From Mnemiopsis leidyi (Eukaryota > Ctenophora > Tentaculata > Lobata > Bolinopsidae): a stretch of 54,560 nucleotides of DNA. The position numbers and the translations under genes are program-made. The stretch covers positions 53,829-108,388 of the forward strand of contig JH154130.1 in the NCBI GenBank assembly GCA_000226015.1. Reading direction: 5' to 3'. A model generated the notes under the pieces. The model was given only the letters and a program-made list of their open reading frames with translations, was not told the DNA's origin and did no database searches. Of the stretch, positions 1 to 11,200 are shown piece after piece; the stretch's first letter is position 1; each line of letters opens with the position of its first letter.

Positions 1-64
1 CAAATCAATAAGTCATAAACACCACAAAAACTCCCACTCCCTTCAAAAAGACACTCAGAATTAC

Positions 65-869
65 CTGATAAGTTGTCAACCTCGCCCCCTGGTGTCGTAG
101 AACTGATGAAAGGCTTAGTAACGGTCGCCTTGGAAACGGTTGCCTCAGTAGGTGGGCTACTAACCACCCTGTAAGAGGAGGATGGTAGATCCTCTGTGGG
201 TAAGGAGACCCCTGAGGGTATCTCACTAGTCACATCCCCACTAGTAACCAGAGCTGGGGTCTCTTGAGGGGTGGAGGTGGGGAGGATCTTGCTGGTAACC
301 AGAACTGGGGTCTCCAGCGGGCTAGAGGTGGGCAGGTTGCTGGTTGCAGGGACACGAGTCTTACTAGAGGTCGGTAGTCTGTCAGTCTCTGCAGTGAGTC
401 TGGTTGTTAGGGGATCCTCCCTAGATGTAGGTGTCACTGTGACGATATCCCCGGTAGTCAGGGTGATACTGGAATCTCTAGCAGTAGGTGTGACACTGAC
501 TCCATCTCTTGTTGAGCTTGCTGTAGACGTCTTGATGTCGGAGGTGGGAGTGGTTGGTTCCCGACACTCCGTGATGGACAGGTTGAAAAGAGCGAGTGTA
601 AACTCCTCCTCACTATGAACTAGGTAACTGTACATATCACTATCCTCAACCTGAGCGTTCCTGATCACCAGAGTACCATTCTGGTGGACCTTATGTCTCC
701 CGTCTCCCGGTATGTTGGTCCAGTCCAGTACCGGGGTGGTGGGGTACCCCACGAAGTCAGGAGTGATGGTGATGGTCTCCCCGATACATCTCTCCACAAG
801 TTTGGGAAGGTCGGTGTAGCAGTCTCTGGGATCAAGCGAGTATAGGACGCTCAAAACCACCCACAACAT
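65..869 (-). CDS. First exon of a secreted Ig + mucin-like protein (gene continues left of window)
   Basis: Seen: an ATG at 867-869 opens a 268-codon exon that ends at a GT donor at 63-64 in phase 1. An in-frame TGA lies a few codons upstream, so this is a true start. Residues 1-12 (MLWVVLSVLYSL) look like a signal peptide. Residues 13-102 form an Ig-like domain with W50, the E-F strand motif NGTLVIRNAQVEDSDMYSY at 64-82 and three cysteines (17, 28, 102), but without the canonical B- and F-strand cysteines. From residue 103 the exon is Thr/Ser/Pro-rich, like the mucin segments of the neighbouring giant gene. It ends in VDNLS, close to the YVDNLNGT motif repeated at 8.9-13.4 kb. Inference: first exon of a separate secreted gene on the same strand, possibly a paralogue. 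The alternative, an internal exon of the giant gene entered through a weak AG near 889, fits less well. Confidence 0.72.
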
Positions 870-3800
870 ACATGGAGTTTTTAACGGTTCTCAAGGGGAT
901 CTTCTCTGACAGGGTTTTTTACATGAACACTGCAGGGGTCGAGTAGACTTAGAAGTTTTTTGGGAAAATATAAGCAAGAAATTGAATAAAATTATTAGTA
1001 AAGTAAGCCTTCGAATCAAAATGTTTCAATCAAGAATGATCTGTAAGTCCAATAAAATCTAGCAGAATAACTGCAGCTGCAAGATATTACACGTAAGCAG
1101 TAAGCAGTCCGCCAACTCATCGATCAAAAACATGTCAACAATGGTAAAATAACTAGGAGACGAACGTCTGCTCTTAGATCAGAGTACCGGACTTAAAGTC
1201 AGGCTACATTCTCCAGCCGTCACCAACAATTATACACAATCAGCCGGCATGTCGGCCATGTGACTAGGACATATCCTGCATGTATAAACCTGCTTGCAAA
1301 TGTGGTTGAGATCATCAAACTATCTGAGCATATGAAGTTAGGCTCATTGTCACGTTTAGAGGTTTAGAATTTAATCTGGATACTTTAGCAACAAGTTGTT
1401 ACCATGGCAACACCACTCTCTACCGCCCAACACCAACAGAAGGGCGGACCGCAGACAAAGTGCGTCAGAGACAGAGAATGGTTGACGGTCGCGAATAGTT
1501 GAAGTAGGTGAGTGGTGTGGTATGATAGGCGGCTGCTGACAGCCTGGAATAAATGTTAGGAATGTCAAAAACTGAGGATTGGACCGGTCGATCGTTCAGC
1601 TGAAACAGGTTGGAGTATTGTAGTGCAGGAGGACGTTCGGTAGGAGTTATGTTACTCTGTGTACCGTAGTTGAGATTGATCGCTTATGCCCGTATTTACA
1701 ATTTACTTATTACAGTCGTTGGTTTAACTACAAAGTATGCGGCATATACAGCACTCTTTCAGTCTCCTACATTAACGTAACAAAACTGCTATTTTCAAGG
1801 ATCACATTCCAACACTTCTAAAACAAACTAGTCAAACTTGAATACGGCGCTGAAAAGTTCACAACAACACAGGCAGTAAGTTCCGATGCACTGAAAGACG
1901 TAAGCTTAAACAACAATCTCGCAGCCACTCGAGAAGTGAAAGTGTTGAAGGCACAACTGGTGTGAGTCAACGGTCGCATATATTTCCCATGTGCAGGAAG
2001 GCAGCCGTCGGGCTATTAAAATTCGTTCTGACGGCTATTTAACAGGTTTCAATCCAGCGTCTGGAATATTCTATTGGGTACCACTACCGGTATCTGTACT
2101 ACCAGAAGTGAGGAGCTTTATTTCCAAGGTCTGCTAGAGCTGCTAGTGTACGAAACGGGAGAGTGACCTTCACTGCAGTCACACAGTTAAGTAGATGTTG
2201 TGTCACACGTTAAAATCAGGTTACTACAGGCCGAGCCAGGGTTCACACATTTGGCAAACATGCAGCTTTAGGGTGAGAGAGTGACGGAACTGGAAAGTGA
2301 CAGATTTTGAGCGATTGAAAATGGCACCTCGAGCAAATGAGGGAGAATTTGTAGACGTTTCTGGAAGTGGTTCATTAAGATGCTTTGAGTTTACTGAGCG
2401 ATTAATTGACTGAAGATTGCACAGTAAATAGTAAGTGATACCAGCAATAACATATAAAACTTCTATTCCCTCAATCGATAGGACGATAGCTGTACGAGAG
2501 AAGATTGTATAAAATCTCAGTTCTGAGAAGTGAGGAATGATAGATCAAGGGTTGTCTCTCCAGATAAAAGAAAGGGTGAGGGAGAAAGAAGGGCTCCGGA
2601 GTGACGGAACACCACCAAAATCAGCTCATCAAACATAGGCTGTATGTCGGATTCATACGTTTGGCACAAAGGCTTCCAATAGAAAGGATTATCAAAGCGA
2701 TATGATATTGAATATTGAATAATTCTACAATATACACGGCATAAAACAGAACGATATATCTGGACCCTTGACAACATTATATTCCGATCCTAATAAGGAA
2801 AAATCGTGTAAAATTCAACGTAAGATCGCTGTCTTGATTGTTTCACGCCTTTATGACCCAAAGTGAAACCCAGTAAATCAGAAACAATAGCGATTGTAAA
2901 CCGATCGTATCAAGTTCAGTAGAACCACCCCCGGCCCTAGAATCAGTAATCAAAACTCTCCCTAAAGGATCAGTGAAGATGACAGAAAATGTAACTAGTA
3001 ATAACGAGCTGACTTGACGGAGAGAGGGCCCTTGCCCCGGTCTGCCTGGCACATAATTTGATATCAGCTCGCTCTGAATCACAAAATTAACGGACATACA
3101 CCGACACAGGGTCAGCAGGGTAGGGTATAGTCGGATAGGTTTCTTTAATCTTGCGGTGAGAGCTGGTCATATAACCATAAACTGGATTAAGGGCGTAAAA
3201 CAATTATGTGTAGAGGGAGGATGGTTTTCTGTGGTGTGGCCTGCACGTGATTTGGAACATAAAATGTTCTAATTAGAGATAAAATTGTTTGATAACCCTT
3301 TCTGAATCATGAAATTTGTCCGAGTTTTTAGCCATCCACCCGATTACCCATGTACATATTAATGTAATGTATGGCGGTCATGATAAAAACCATTTGAACG
3401 GATGACTTCATTAGACTGCTGATCAGGAGTATTGATTCAGCTAGAAGTGTCTTATCAAAGTTAGCCCGAGTACTTGTTATAAGACTGCATGAAGAAGCAA
3501 GCTGCAAGACTGTATCACGTTTTGTACGAGCTGCTACAAAGCAGACACAAAACTTTCATGTATCGATGCGGCATGATGCTGAAATTTTCGGACAACGCTA
3601 TAGTGTTAATAAAAAGCTTTTCAGAAGCTTTAAGTCGGCTTTAATATAAGGTTGGGTGCAACAAAAGTAAGCTATTGAACCATGTGGCATGCAATCTACT
3701 TTCAACAAATCAACAAGATTGCTTCAACTATTCAAGTAAGCACCAAGTGGGAGATAACACCATGTTTGAAGTGGTGGATTAATAAGTTATCGGTACTCAA

Positions 3801-6183
3801 ACTGTTTAAAAAGACACGATTGTTCCAGTACACGCGACCACTGCATCTAGACCAGACTTGGTAGACAATAGGCAAACTTGAGTATAAAGTCAAACATCCC
3901 TGTCAAATGAATAATCGGAAAAACTGTAAGCGGAAAACCAAAGAAGTACAGAAAAAAATCGACTGAAGTTGAATCGAGTGCTGATCTGAGCAGAATGTCC
4001 GCTGCACTATTCGATGATTGTAAGCATACAATAGATATTTAAACAACATGATGGCAGGTCTGCATACGAAGTATATCATCTTTGATTTGCTGATTAGCCT
4101 AGCGTTTAAGGGAGGATCTCTTTGAATATAAGGTCGCATTCTGATAGCTTATCCAGTTTTGTTCACGATGACGAAGGAAAATTTATTCGGATTCTTTGAT
4201 TGATTATATCAGTTGAAGTCTCGTTTAAATTTAAAGTTGTTGATATATTGAACTGATATTTATTCGGTTCTAAGTAAAGTAAATCTAGAGAAGAGAAACC
4301 ATTTTGCGGTGCAAAATGGAAAACACAACTTGAGCAATCGCGATTATGATGTGCATGGCTACTTTTCAAGACTTTATATTAGACGGTCATTTGGGGCTTT
4401 TCAAGTTTGCAGTTGACTTATGTTGGGACGTGACCCATAAGTTTCATCATATTCTCGTATATGCATGAAATCGAGCGGATTGACAAGCGTCAAGCAGCTT
4501 ACCTAGCCAAATCACAACAACAAAGATGAAGGTATGTGTAACTCTTACGTTTTATCTTTCTTAGATTCTTAAAGCAAGCTCTTACTGAACAAAATTCCCT
4601 CTTAAAAAGATCACCAAAACACAAAAAATCCAACTCATTCCAGAACGAATATAACTTCATCGTTGATGAGAACATTGTTAAGTTGTTCGCAGTCACACAG
4701 GGTTCGAACATGAAATCACCCTTAGAATTCCTGAGTTCCAGACTTACTGACAGTTCACCGCTTTCAAATTTCAACTCCTGAAACTCTATATTAACGACCT
4801 ATATCGCAACCTGCAACGTTACTTAGTAACCAGCAAGGCTGAACACGTGTAGAGCGGTAGAACAACTACAAGTATGATTTTGAGCGTGAGATCACGTTTT
4901 AGCCTGACTATTTCAGGCTGTTGAGCAATCTCATCTGCAAGCACCCTGGACAACTAAAATACACGTCTCAAATACTTCAGATGCAGTTCCGTTCTTATGC
5001 AAACAGAGACACCGAACAGTTTAGTTTTAAACAAATCGAGAAGCGAGCGTATTGAGTTAAACTTAAAGAACGATAATCGGCGTTTATAATCCAACAACTA
5101 AACATTGGGTGAGCAGACGATGAATGTTTACGATTAAAGTGTAAATATACCCAAAATAAATGACAACACACCAGCACACACAGCCAGGAAGTGCGGCTGT
5201 GACGCAGGACATGTGTCAAAAGGGGCGTTTCACAACTGCTCATAATACTTGTGTAACTCGTTGAAAACAACTTTAAACCGTGCGGAAACAAGTAATTTCT
5301 GAAAGTGGGAATATTGAATATGGCATTTTACTAAGACTAGACAGATGAGGGCCTTCGAAGTCACATATGTTTGTAGACGGATTCAACACGTATTTATGCG
5401 TCAAAATTAATTGATTATTTGTTTTAGAACTTCTTAGGTAGGTGCTACCAATAAACAAGCTCTTAATTTTTGTGGCAAAACATTTTATGCAGCTTGATGA
5501 TCGATGTTTATACGTCATTCGAATTAATTCCACTGGTATGGATAAAACAACACAATTTGATGAAGCTGCGAATGTCGATACCGAATAAAACTCGCATTTT
5601 GTACAGAAAGAAAACAAATAAAAACCGAATTCAGGCTCACACACAGCCCAAAACCCGTTCTGAAATCTAAAAAGTGCTTGCAAAGCTCTCACAACGTCAC
5701 ACCACAAAAATCAAGCTGTCTCTGACGACAGCTGCATCAAGGCATTTCTCGCCTGATCATCAGCAGGAAAAAGTTTGATATTCACGTCAAACACACCCAA
5801 CTGAGTAAGGAGTGAGAGTCTGTTTAGATGTAGGAGCCTGGAGCGAATATGAAATCATGACAACACGGAGACATGAAGTTTGGGGGAAGTACTTTTATAG
5901 GTTTGTAGCTGAGTCGAGAGTAAGGCAGTTAGTAAATATTGTATACAAATTCTTTACCACTTATGCCAATAAGCCAATATGTAATCGTAAACGTGGCTCA
6001 CAAATGTACGAATCATAACAATTTCTCAGGTGTTAGCATTTGCTAAATGGAATTTTAGTCTTAATTTCGAACTTGTTTAACTTAATAGATCGCTAGAATT
6101 AAAACCCGCCATTCCGTTTTTATTCGCGTATTTTCACATTTTAAGGCTCTACCGTATGTTAAGAAAGGTAAACTACAACTCAC
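870..6183. other. Intergenic DNA without recognisable genes
   Basis: I see no exon with convincing splice sites, domain content or biased codon use on either strand. The longest open frame (minus strand, 5273-5707) shows no domain, no signal peptide and no low-complexity logic of the neighbours. The region should contain the promoter of the gene that starts at 869, and may contain the 3' end of the giant minus-strand gene, but I cannot place either. Confidence 0.5.
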
Positions 6184-6325
6184 CTCGAAGACACTGCTGT
6201 GGTAGCGGCACTATAACGTCGTGCTCCAGACACATGTTTCTGTAGAGGGAGGCGAGTTGACAGTGGTTCTGGGAGGTGCACACTGCATCCATACAGTCGT
6301 AGTAGAACTGCCAAACTGGCACTTT
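6184..6325 (-). CDS. Exon of giant VWD/C8 mucin-like gene: second half of a C8 domain
   Basis: The exon is bounded by a CTCCAG acceptor and a GTGAGT donor, enters in phase 0 and leaves in phase 1. It encodes the C8 second half: FYYDC, DAVC, NHC, RNMC and QQC, five cysteines with the spacing seen in the other modules (about C-x4-C-x5-C-x9-C-x11-C). It should follow an exon carrying the first C8 half, but I could not find one between here and 7180. This is the most 3' exon of the gene that I can support. Its phase-1 donor means at least one more exon lies to the left. Confidence 0.75.
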
Positions 6326-6363
6326 CTGGAGATAGGGGAGAGTTAACCTGAGTGAGTAGACAT

Positions 6364-6571
6364 GCAAGCAGCACGTGCATTTGGCACTGAGCAAGCAGCA
6401 CGTGCATTTGGCACTGAGCAAGCAGCACGTGCACTGGGCACTGAGCAAGCAGCACGTGCATTTGGCACTGAGCAAGCAGCACGTGCACTGGGCACTGAGC
6501 ATTGAGCAAGCAGCACGTGCACTGGGCACTGAGCAAGCAGCACGTGCACTGGGCAGTGGGCACTGAGCAAG
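6364..6571. repeat. 27-bp tandem repeat with CACGTG core
   Basis: About seven copies of a unit beginning GCAAGCAGCACGTGC, alternating between a GCATTTGGCACTGA and a GCACTGGGCACTGA ending. Because 27 is a multiple of three, all frames stay open and produce spurious Cys-, His- or Leu-rich ORFs. It lies in the intron between exons 6184-6325 and 7180-7650. It may have expanded where the missing C8 first-half exon is expected. Confidence 0.9.
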
Positions 6572-7179
6572 AAGTAAGAACTTGACTCAAACATCTGAAT
6601 AAGACTGCTAACGACAAAATACTGAAGAGTCAGAATGCTGGAAATGCGTTATATATCGTGTGTCATGCAATTTTCTGACTTATAAGATTATGAAGAACCC
6701 TGTAGAAAGGGGTGTTAATGATAGATATTGTTTTTACTTTTAGTTTGCTGCTTAGCTGGAAAAAATATTTAAATGATGAAAAGCAAAACGTAATGGCAAA
6801 AACCTATAGGGCCGAGGCAAGCTTGGAAAAAAGTCAAAATTATTTTAAACAATTAACTATAGATGCCCAAAATTACTATGTAGAACCTAACCTGGTTACA
6901 CTTCATAACCGGAGAGGTGTAATAGTAGGAGCAAGTGGATATCGCTAGCGACTTCAACGTGGAGTTTGTGTCACAATGGTTTTCCTGAAGGAATCAACAT
7001 TATCTTGTAGATATAAATACTTAATAGTCTTACCTTCAAGGAGTAGAGGGTTCAAAATGGTTCAAAATAAGAATATATATATAGCGTTTTTCTATGAGAG
7101 CTAAGTATCAGCCAAACAGAACGGCCCAAAATTCATTCAGATAATCAGATAAAATCGTCAAGAAGACAAAAATATAAAC

Positions 7180-7650
7180 CTCAGATGGTTCAGTAGGTAG
7201 CACAGAAGGTTTAGTTACTGTTGCACCCTCTGTCTGCATCTTCGAGTCTGTAGCACTAGATTTGTTGTCTTCAGAAGACCCCGTGCCACCTGGAGTAACT
7301 GTAGCATATGCTGGAGTGGTAGCGGTATTCATAGACTTCGTATCAGGCGACACAGGGGAGGTCTGCTTAGTTCCCGATTTTGTCTTATCGTCTACCTTCA
7401 TTGAAGTTGCAGGGAGGGTAGGCTGAACTGATGTCGCTGGTTTGGGATTTACTTGAGTTGAACCGATGGGAGACTTAGATGTCTTATCAGTGCTACCTCT
7501 ACAGTATTCTGGTATGATGGTGGCGTCAAATAGACCGACATTAGCACATTCCACGGAGAATGCTTCAAACAGTGGGCAATAGCAGGATCTCGTGAGAGAG
7601 TTGCCACAATCACATGTGTACTGCATGAATACTGGTTCAGGATCAATCAC
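7180..7650 (-). CDS. Exon of giant gene: C8 second half followed by a mucin segment
   Basis: The acceptor TTTCTCAG precedes GTG ATT GAT in phase 0, continuing the C8 domain begun in exon 7787-7929. The C8 second half shows CDCGN, SCYC, VEC and EYC within the first 50 codons. About 105 Thr/Ser/Pro/Lys-rich residues follow (for example SVQPTLPATSMKVDD, ATVTKPSVLPTEPSE). The 3' end is the weaker call: the best donor is GAG followed by GTTTAT (phase 0), and no G|GT phase-1 site as used at other mucin-mucin junctions is present. Confidence 0.78.
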
Positions 7651-7786
7651 CTGAGAAATTCAGAAATTAATGTTTTAATATTTTTAGCCGTATTGAACGT
7701 CACAAGAGCGCGCCTTTATTTGTAAAGATAAACTGCAAAATGCACAAAATATGACTTATAAGATAAATCTATCCTCCTAGACCTAC

Positions 7787-7929
7787 TTTTTGACACTTCC
7801 AGAACTGCAGACTGGCATCAGATCTGAAGTAGCTGCGGAACGCTTCCTTAGCTTTTGGCAGTGAAAGTAGAACACATTTGTCGTCTGGTTTTGGAGTGAT
7901 AGTTTCAATAACCTCCTCGCTTGGGACTT
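7787..7929 (-). CDS. Exon of giant gene: short mucin linker and C8 first half
   Basis: The acceptor CATCTCAG in phase 1 joins the G left by the donor of exon 8203-14111 to give a GAA codon. The donor is GTAGGT in phase 0. It encodes EVPSEEVIETITPKPDD, then the C8 first half with cysteines in DDKC and FWKCQK. The reading continues directly into exon 7180-7650 (VIDPEP...YTCDC), giving one complete C8. The second cysteine of the half is replaced: SYFRSD stands where other modules have a Cys. Confidence 0.8.
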
Positions 7930-8202
7930 CTGAGATGGTAAATAATTGAACAATATTATAGAACAGCCGGGTTATCAATTTTCCATAATATGGGGACCAA
8001 ATAAATATAGTGAACCGCAAATAAGTAACATCAAGTTTTTGCTTTCTTATTAACATAAAAGGAAGAAAAGATTAAAAACTTTAAGGCAACGGTGGGCAAT
8101 GATCAGAGATTGTCTAAATAGCGGTACTGGCGAGCCAGACATTATCCAAAATTCATTTTAACAAAAACTCTCTAATTAAGAAATTACTAAGGCGGCACTA
8201 AC

Positions 8203-11200
8203 CAGATGTTTTTTGAATCGAAGCAGTTGCAAAAGTTGTCGGTAATCCGGTCGGATTAGTCGATGGAGCAGCAGACTCATATTGCTTTAATGTTGTATAT
8301 GGAAGTATCGATTGGCTTGTCGTTAGTCTAGCTTTGGTGCTACCTGAAACTCCTGATTTCCCATCCTCTGTTGTGCCAATTTTCAAGGTTGTTCCTTGAG
8401 GGGTGACATTAGTCTTCTTGTTCGTACTATAGAAGACATTTTTGGAAAACGTTGTCTTAGACTTATCAGCGGGTGATGAAGATCCCGCTGCTTCGGTAGC
8501 AGAATCCTTAGTTTCCTTGTTGCCTCCCACTTCGGTTGTCGATAATAATCGAGCTCTACCAGTAGAGTTGTCGATAGACCCACTATCAAAAGTTGATGTT
8601 TCCTTAAATGACTCTTTAGTAGAACCCTCGAAAGTTCTCCCAGTCTTATCGGGAGAATGCTGTTTACTCGGTGTCGTTGGCAGATCTCTCAGCTTGGAAG
8701 ATGAGAGGTTGTCCTTAGTAGATGTTGTCTCAATGTCTTTCGTTGGAATAACGGATGGTGGTGAAGATAAGTCCGGTTCTGTGGAGGTAAAAGACTCATC
8801 GGTAGAGGACACACCTTCAGACTTTCGAGGTAGAGTGGTCGGTAAAGGTGGTTTTTCTGTTGAAAATTTGTCCTCATGAGGTGACTTCGTTGAGGGCATT
8901 TCCGTTTTGCTGCGAGATGGTTTCGGTGTAGTGCCGTTGAGATTGTCAACATAATTTGGTGTAGAAGTAATTGCTGAATCTACAGACTTCGTTTTCTTCG
9001 TGATATCTTTTCCTTTATCGTCTGTTTTCTTACCTTTTTCTGTTGTGGTACCCTGAGAATCTGTAGAACTTTCATCAATGATTTTACTGCTTGTTGTTCT
9101 AGATTCTAATGAGGGCTTAGATTCTGTATTCTTGTCCGAATAACTTCTGTTTTTTGTTGGTGTGGCATTGGATAAACTTCCCGTTGCATCTAATGTTGGT
9201 TGAACAATTTCAGTGCTCTCATCAGAAGAATCGTCTTTGCTTGGTGTTGTTGGCAGAACAGACTGCTTTGAAGTGGAAAGATCTTCTGTGCCCGAAGATA
9301 AAGTGAAATCTCTTGTTGGAATTACGGAAGGTGGTGAAGATGACAATGCTATTGAAGGAGTCGGTCGTTCTTTAGTTCCGATTGATGGACCTTCTGAACC
9401 ACCTGCAATCGTTGATTGGTCTTCGCTTGATCCACCTTTAGTTGACGACTGATCACTGTTGTTAGATGATGTCTCATTAGACTTGTCGGATGAACTTTTA
9501 GTCAGACCGTCAGACTTGGACGTTTCTGACATAGACTTTGTTGTAGAAGATTGAGCCGATTCTGTATCAGGAGGACTAGTTTGGAACTTGAAATCAGCAG
9601 AACTAGATGTGTGTTCACTGGTAACAGTATCACCTTTTGGAGAAGAAGAAATAGAATTTTGTTTAACTGACGTTGAACCAATGGTCGGAGTCACTGAAGG
9701 AGGTTCTTTAGTGAGAACACCTTTGCTCGTCGACCCATCCAATGTTGACACTTTGGCAGGTTGACGATCAGCAGTAGATGATAAACTTTCAGACTTTTGA
9801 GGAAGAGTAGTTGGTAAAGGTGGTTGTTTCGTTGAAGTTTTGATTGAATAACCATCTGAATTATCAGAGACATCTGAAGACTTTGTTGATGGCTTATCCG
9901 TCCTGCTCTGAGATGGTTTAGGAGTAGTCCCATTGAGGTTATCCACATAGTTGGCTGTTGTAGTTATTGCTGAATCAGCAGATCTAGTTCCATCCGATAT
10001 ATCCACTTCATGATCGTCTGTTTCCTTCCAATTTTCAGTAGTGTATGGAGTTGAGGGTAGCCTGCTAGTATCCGGCAAAGGTGTAACAGTAGATCCAACA
10101 CTTCTTCCATTAGATCCTTCTGTAAATGGTGAACCAGTCGGAACGTTTGGCTGGCTACCCTTGGTGGCAATATCAGATCCAGAATCTGTAATTGTGCCAT
10201 CAATGGCGTTACTACTTGTTGTTTTAGGATTAATTGACGATGCAGCTTTAGAAGTTCTGTCCGTATCGCTTTCATCTTCTGTTGGGGTCACAGTGGATAG
10301 CCGTCTTTTCGACTCCGACGTTGGTTGCACAATTTCAGTGCTCTTATCAGAAGAATCGAATTTATTTGGTGTTGTTGGCAAGACAGACTGCTTTGAAGTG
10401 GAAAGATCTTCATTTGTTGGAATTACGGATGGTGGTGTAGATGATAATGCTATTGAAGGAGTCTGTCGTTCTTTAGTTCCAATTGATGGACCTTCTGAAC
10501 TACCTGCGATCGTTGATTGGTCTTCAATTGATCCACCTTTAGTTGATGACTTATCACTGTTATTAGGTGATGTCTCATTAGACTTTTCGGATGAACTTTT
10601 AGTCACACCGTCAGACTTGGACGTTTTTGACCTCGACTTCGTTGAAGAAGATTGAGCCGATTCTGTATCAGGAGGACTAGTTTTGAACTTGAAATCAGCA
10701 GAACTAGATGTGTGTTCACTGGTAACAGTATCGCCTTTTGGAGAAGAAGAAATTGAACTTTGTTGAACTGACGTTGAACCAACTGTCGGAGTCAGTGAAG
10801 GAGGTTCTTTAGTGATATCAGTTTTGCTCGTCGACCCATCCAAAGTTGATGCTTTGTCAGGTTGACGATCAGTAGTAGATGATGAACTTTTAGACTTTTG
10901 AGGAAGAGTAGTTGGTAAAGGTGGTTGTTTCGTTGAAGTTTTGATTGAATGATCTTCTGAAGACTTTGTTGATGGCTTATCCGTCCTGCTTTGAGACGGT
11001 TTAGGTGAAGTCCCATTTAGGTTATCCACATAGTTGGCTGTTTTAGTAATTGCTGGATCAGCAGACCTTGTTTTCTTAGAAACATCCTTTCCTTGATCGT
11101 CTGTTTCCTTTCCATTTTCAGTAGTGTATGGAGTTGAGGGAATCCTGCTAGTATCCGGCAAAGGTGTAACAGTAGATCCAATACTTCTTTCTTTAGATCC

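Noticed and set aside
271..618. Plus-strand Val/Ser-rich open frames opposite the mucin exons (also 8442-8879, 10041-10655, 13501-13806 and others)
   Set aside because: Antisense of Thr/Ser/Pro-rich codons rarely forms stops. These frames are shadows without domains.
5273..5707. 144-codon minus-strand frame
   Set aside because: No signal peptide, domain or splice logic; composition resembles surrounding AT-rich DNA.
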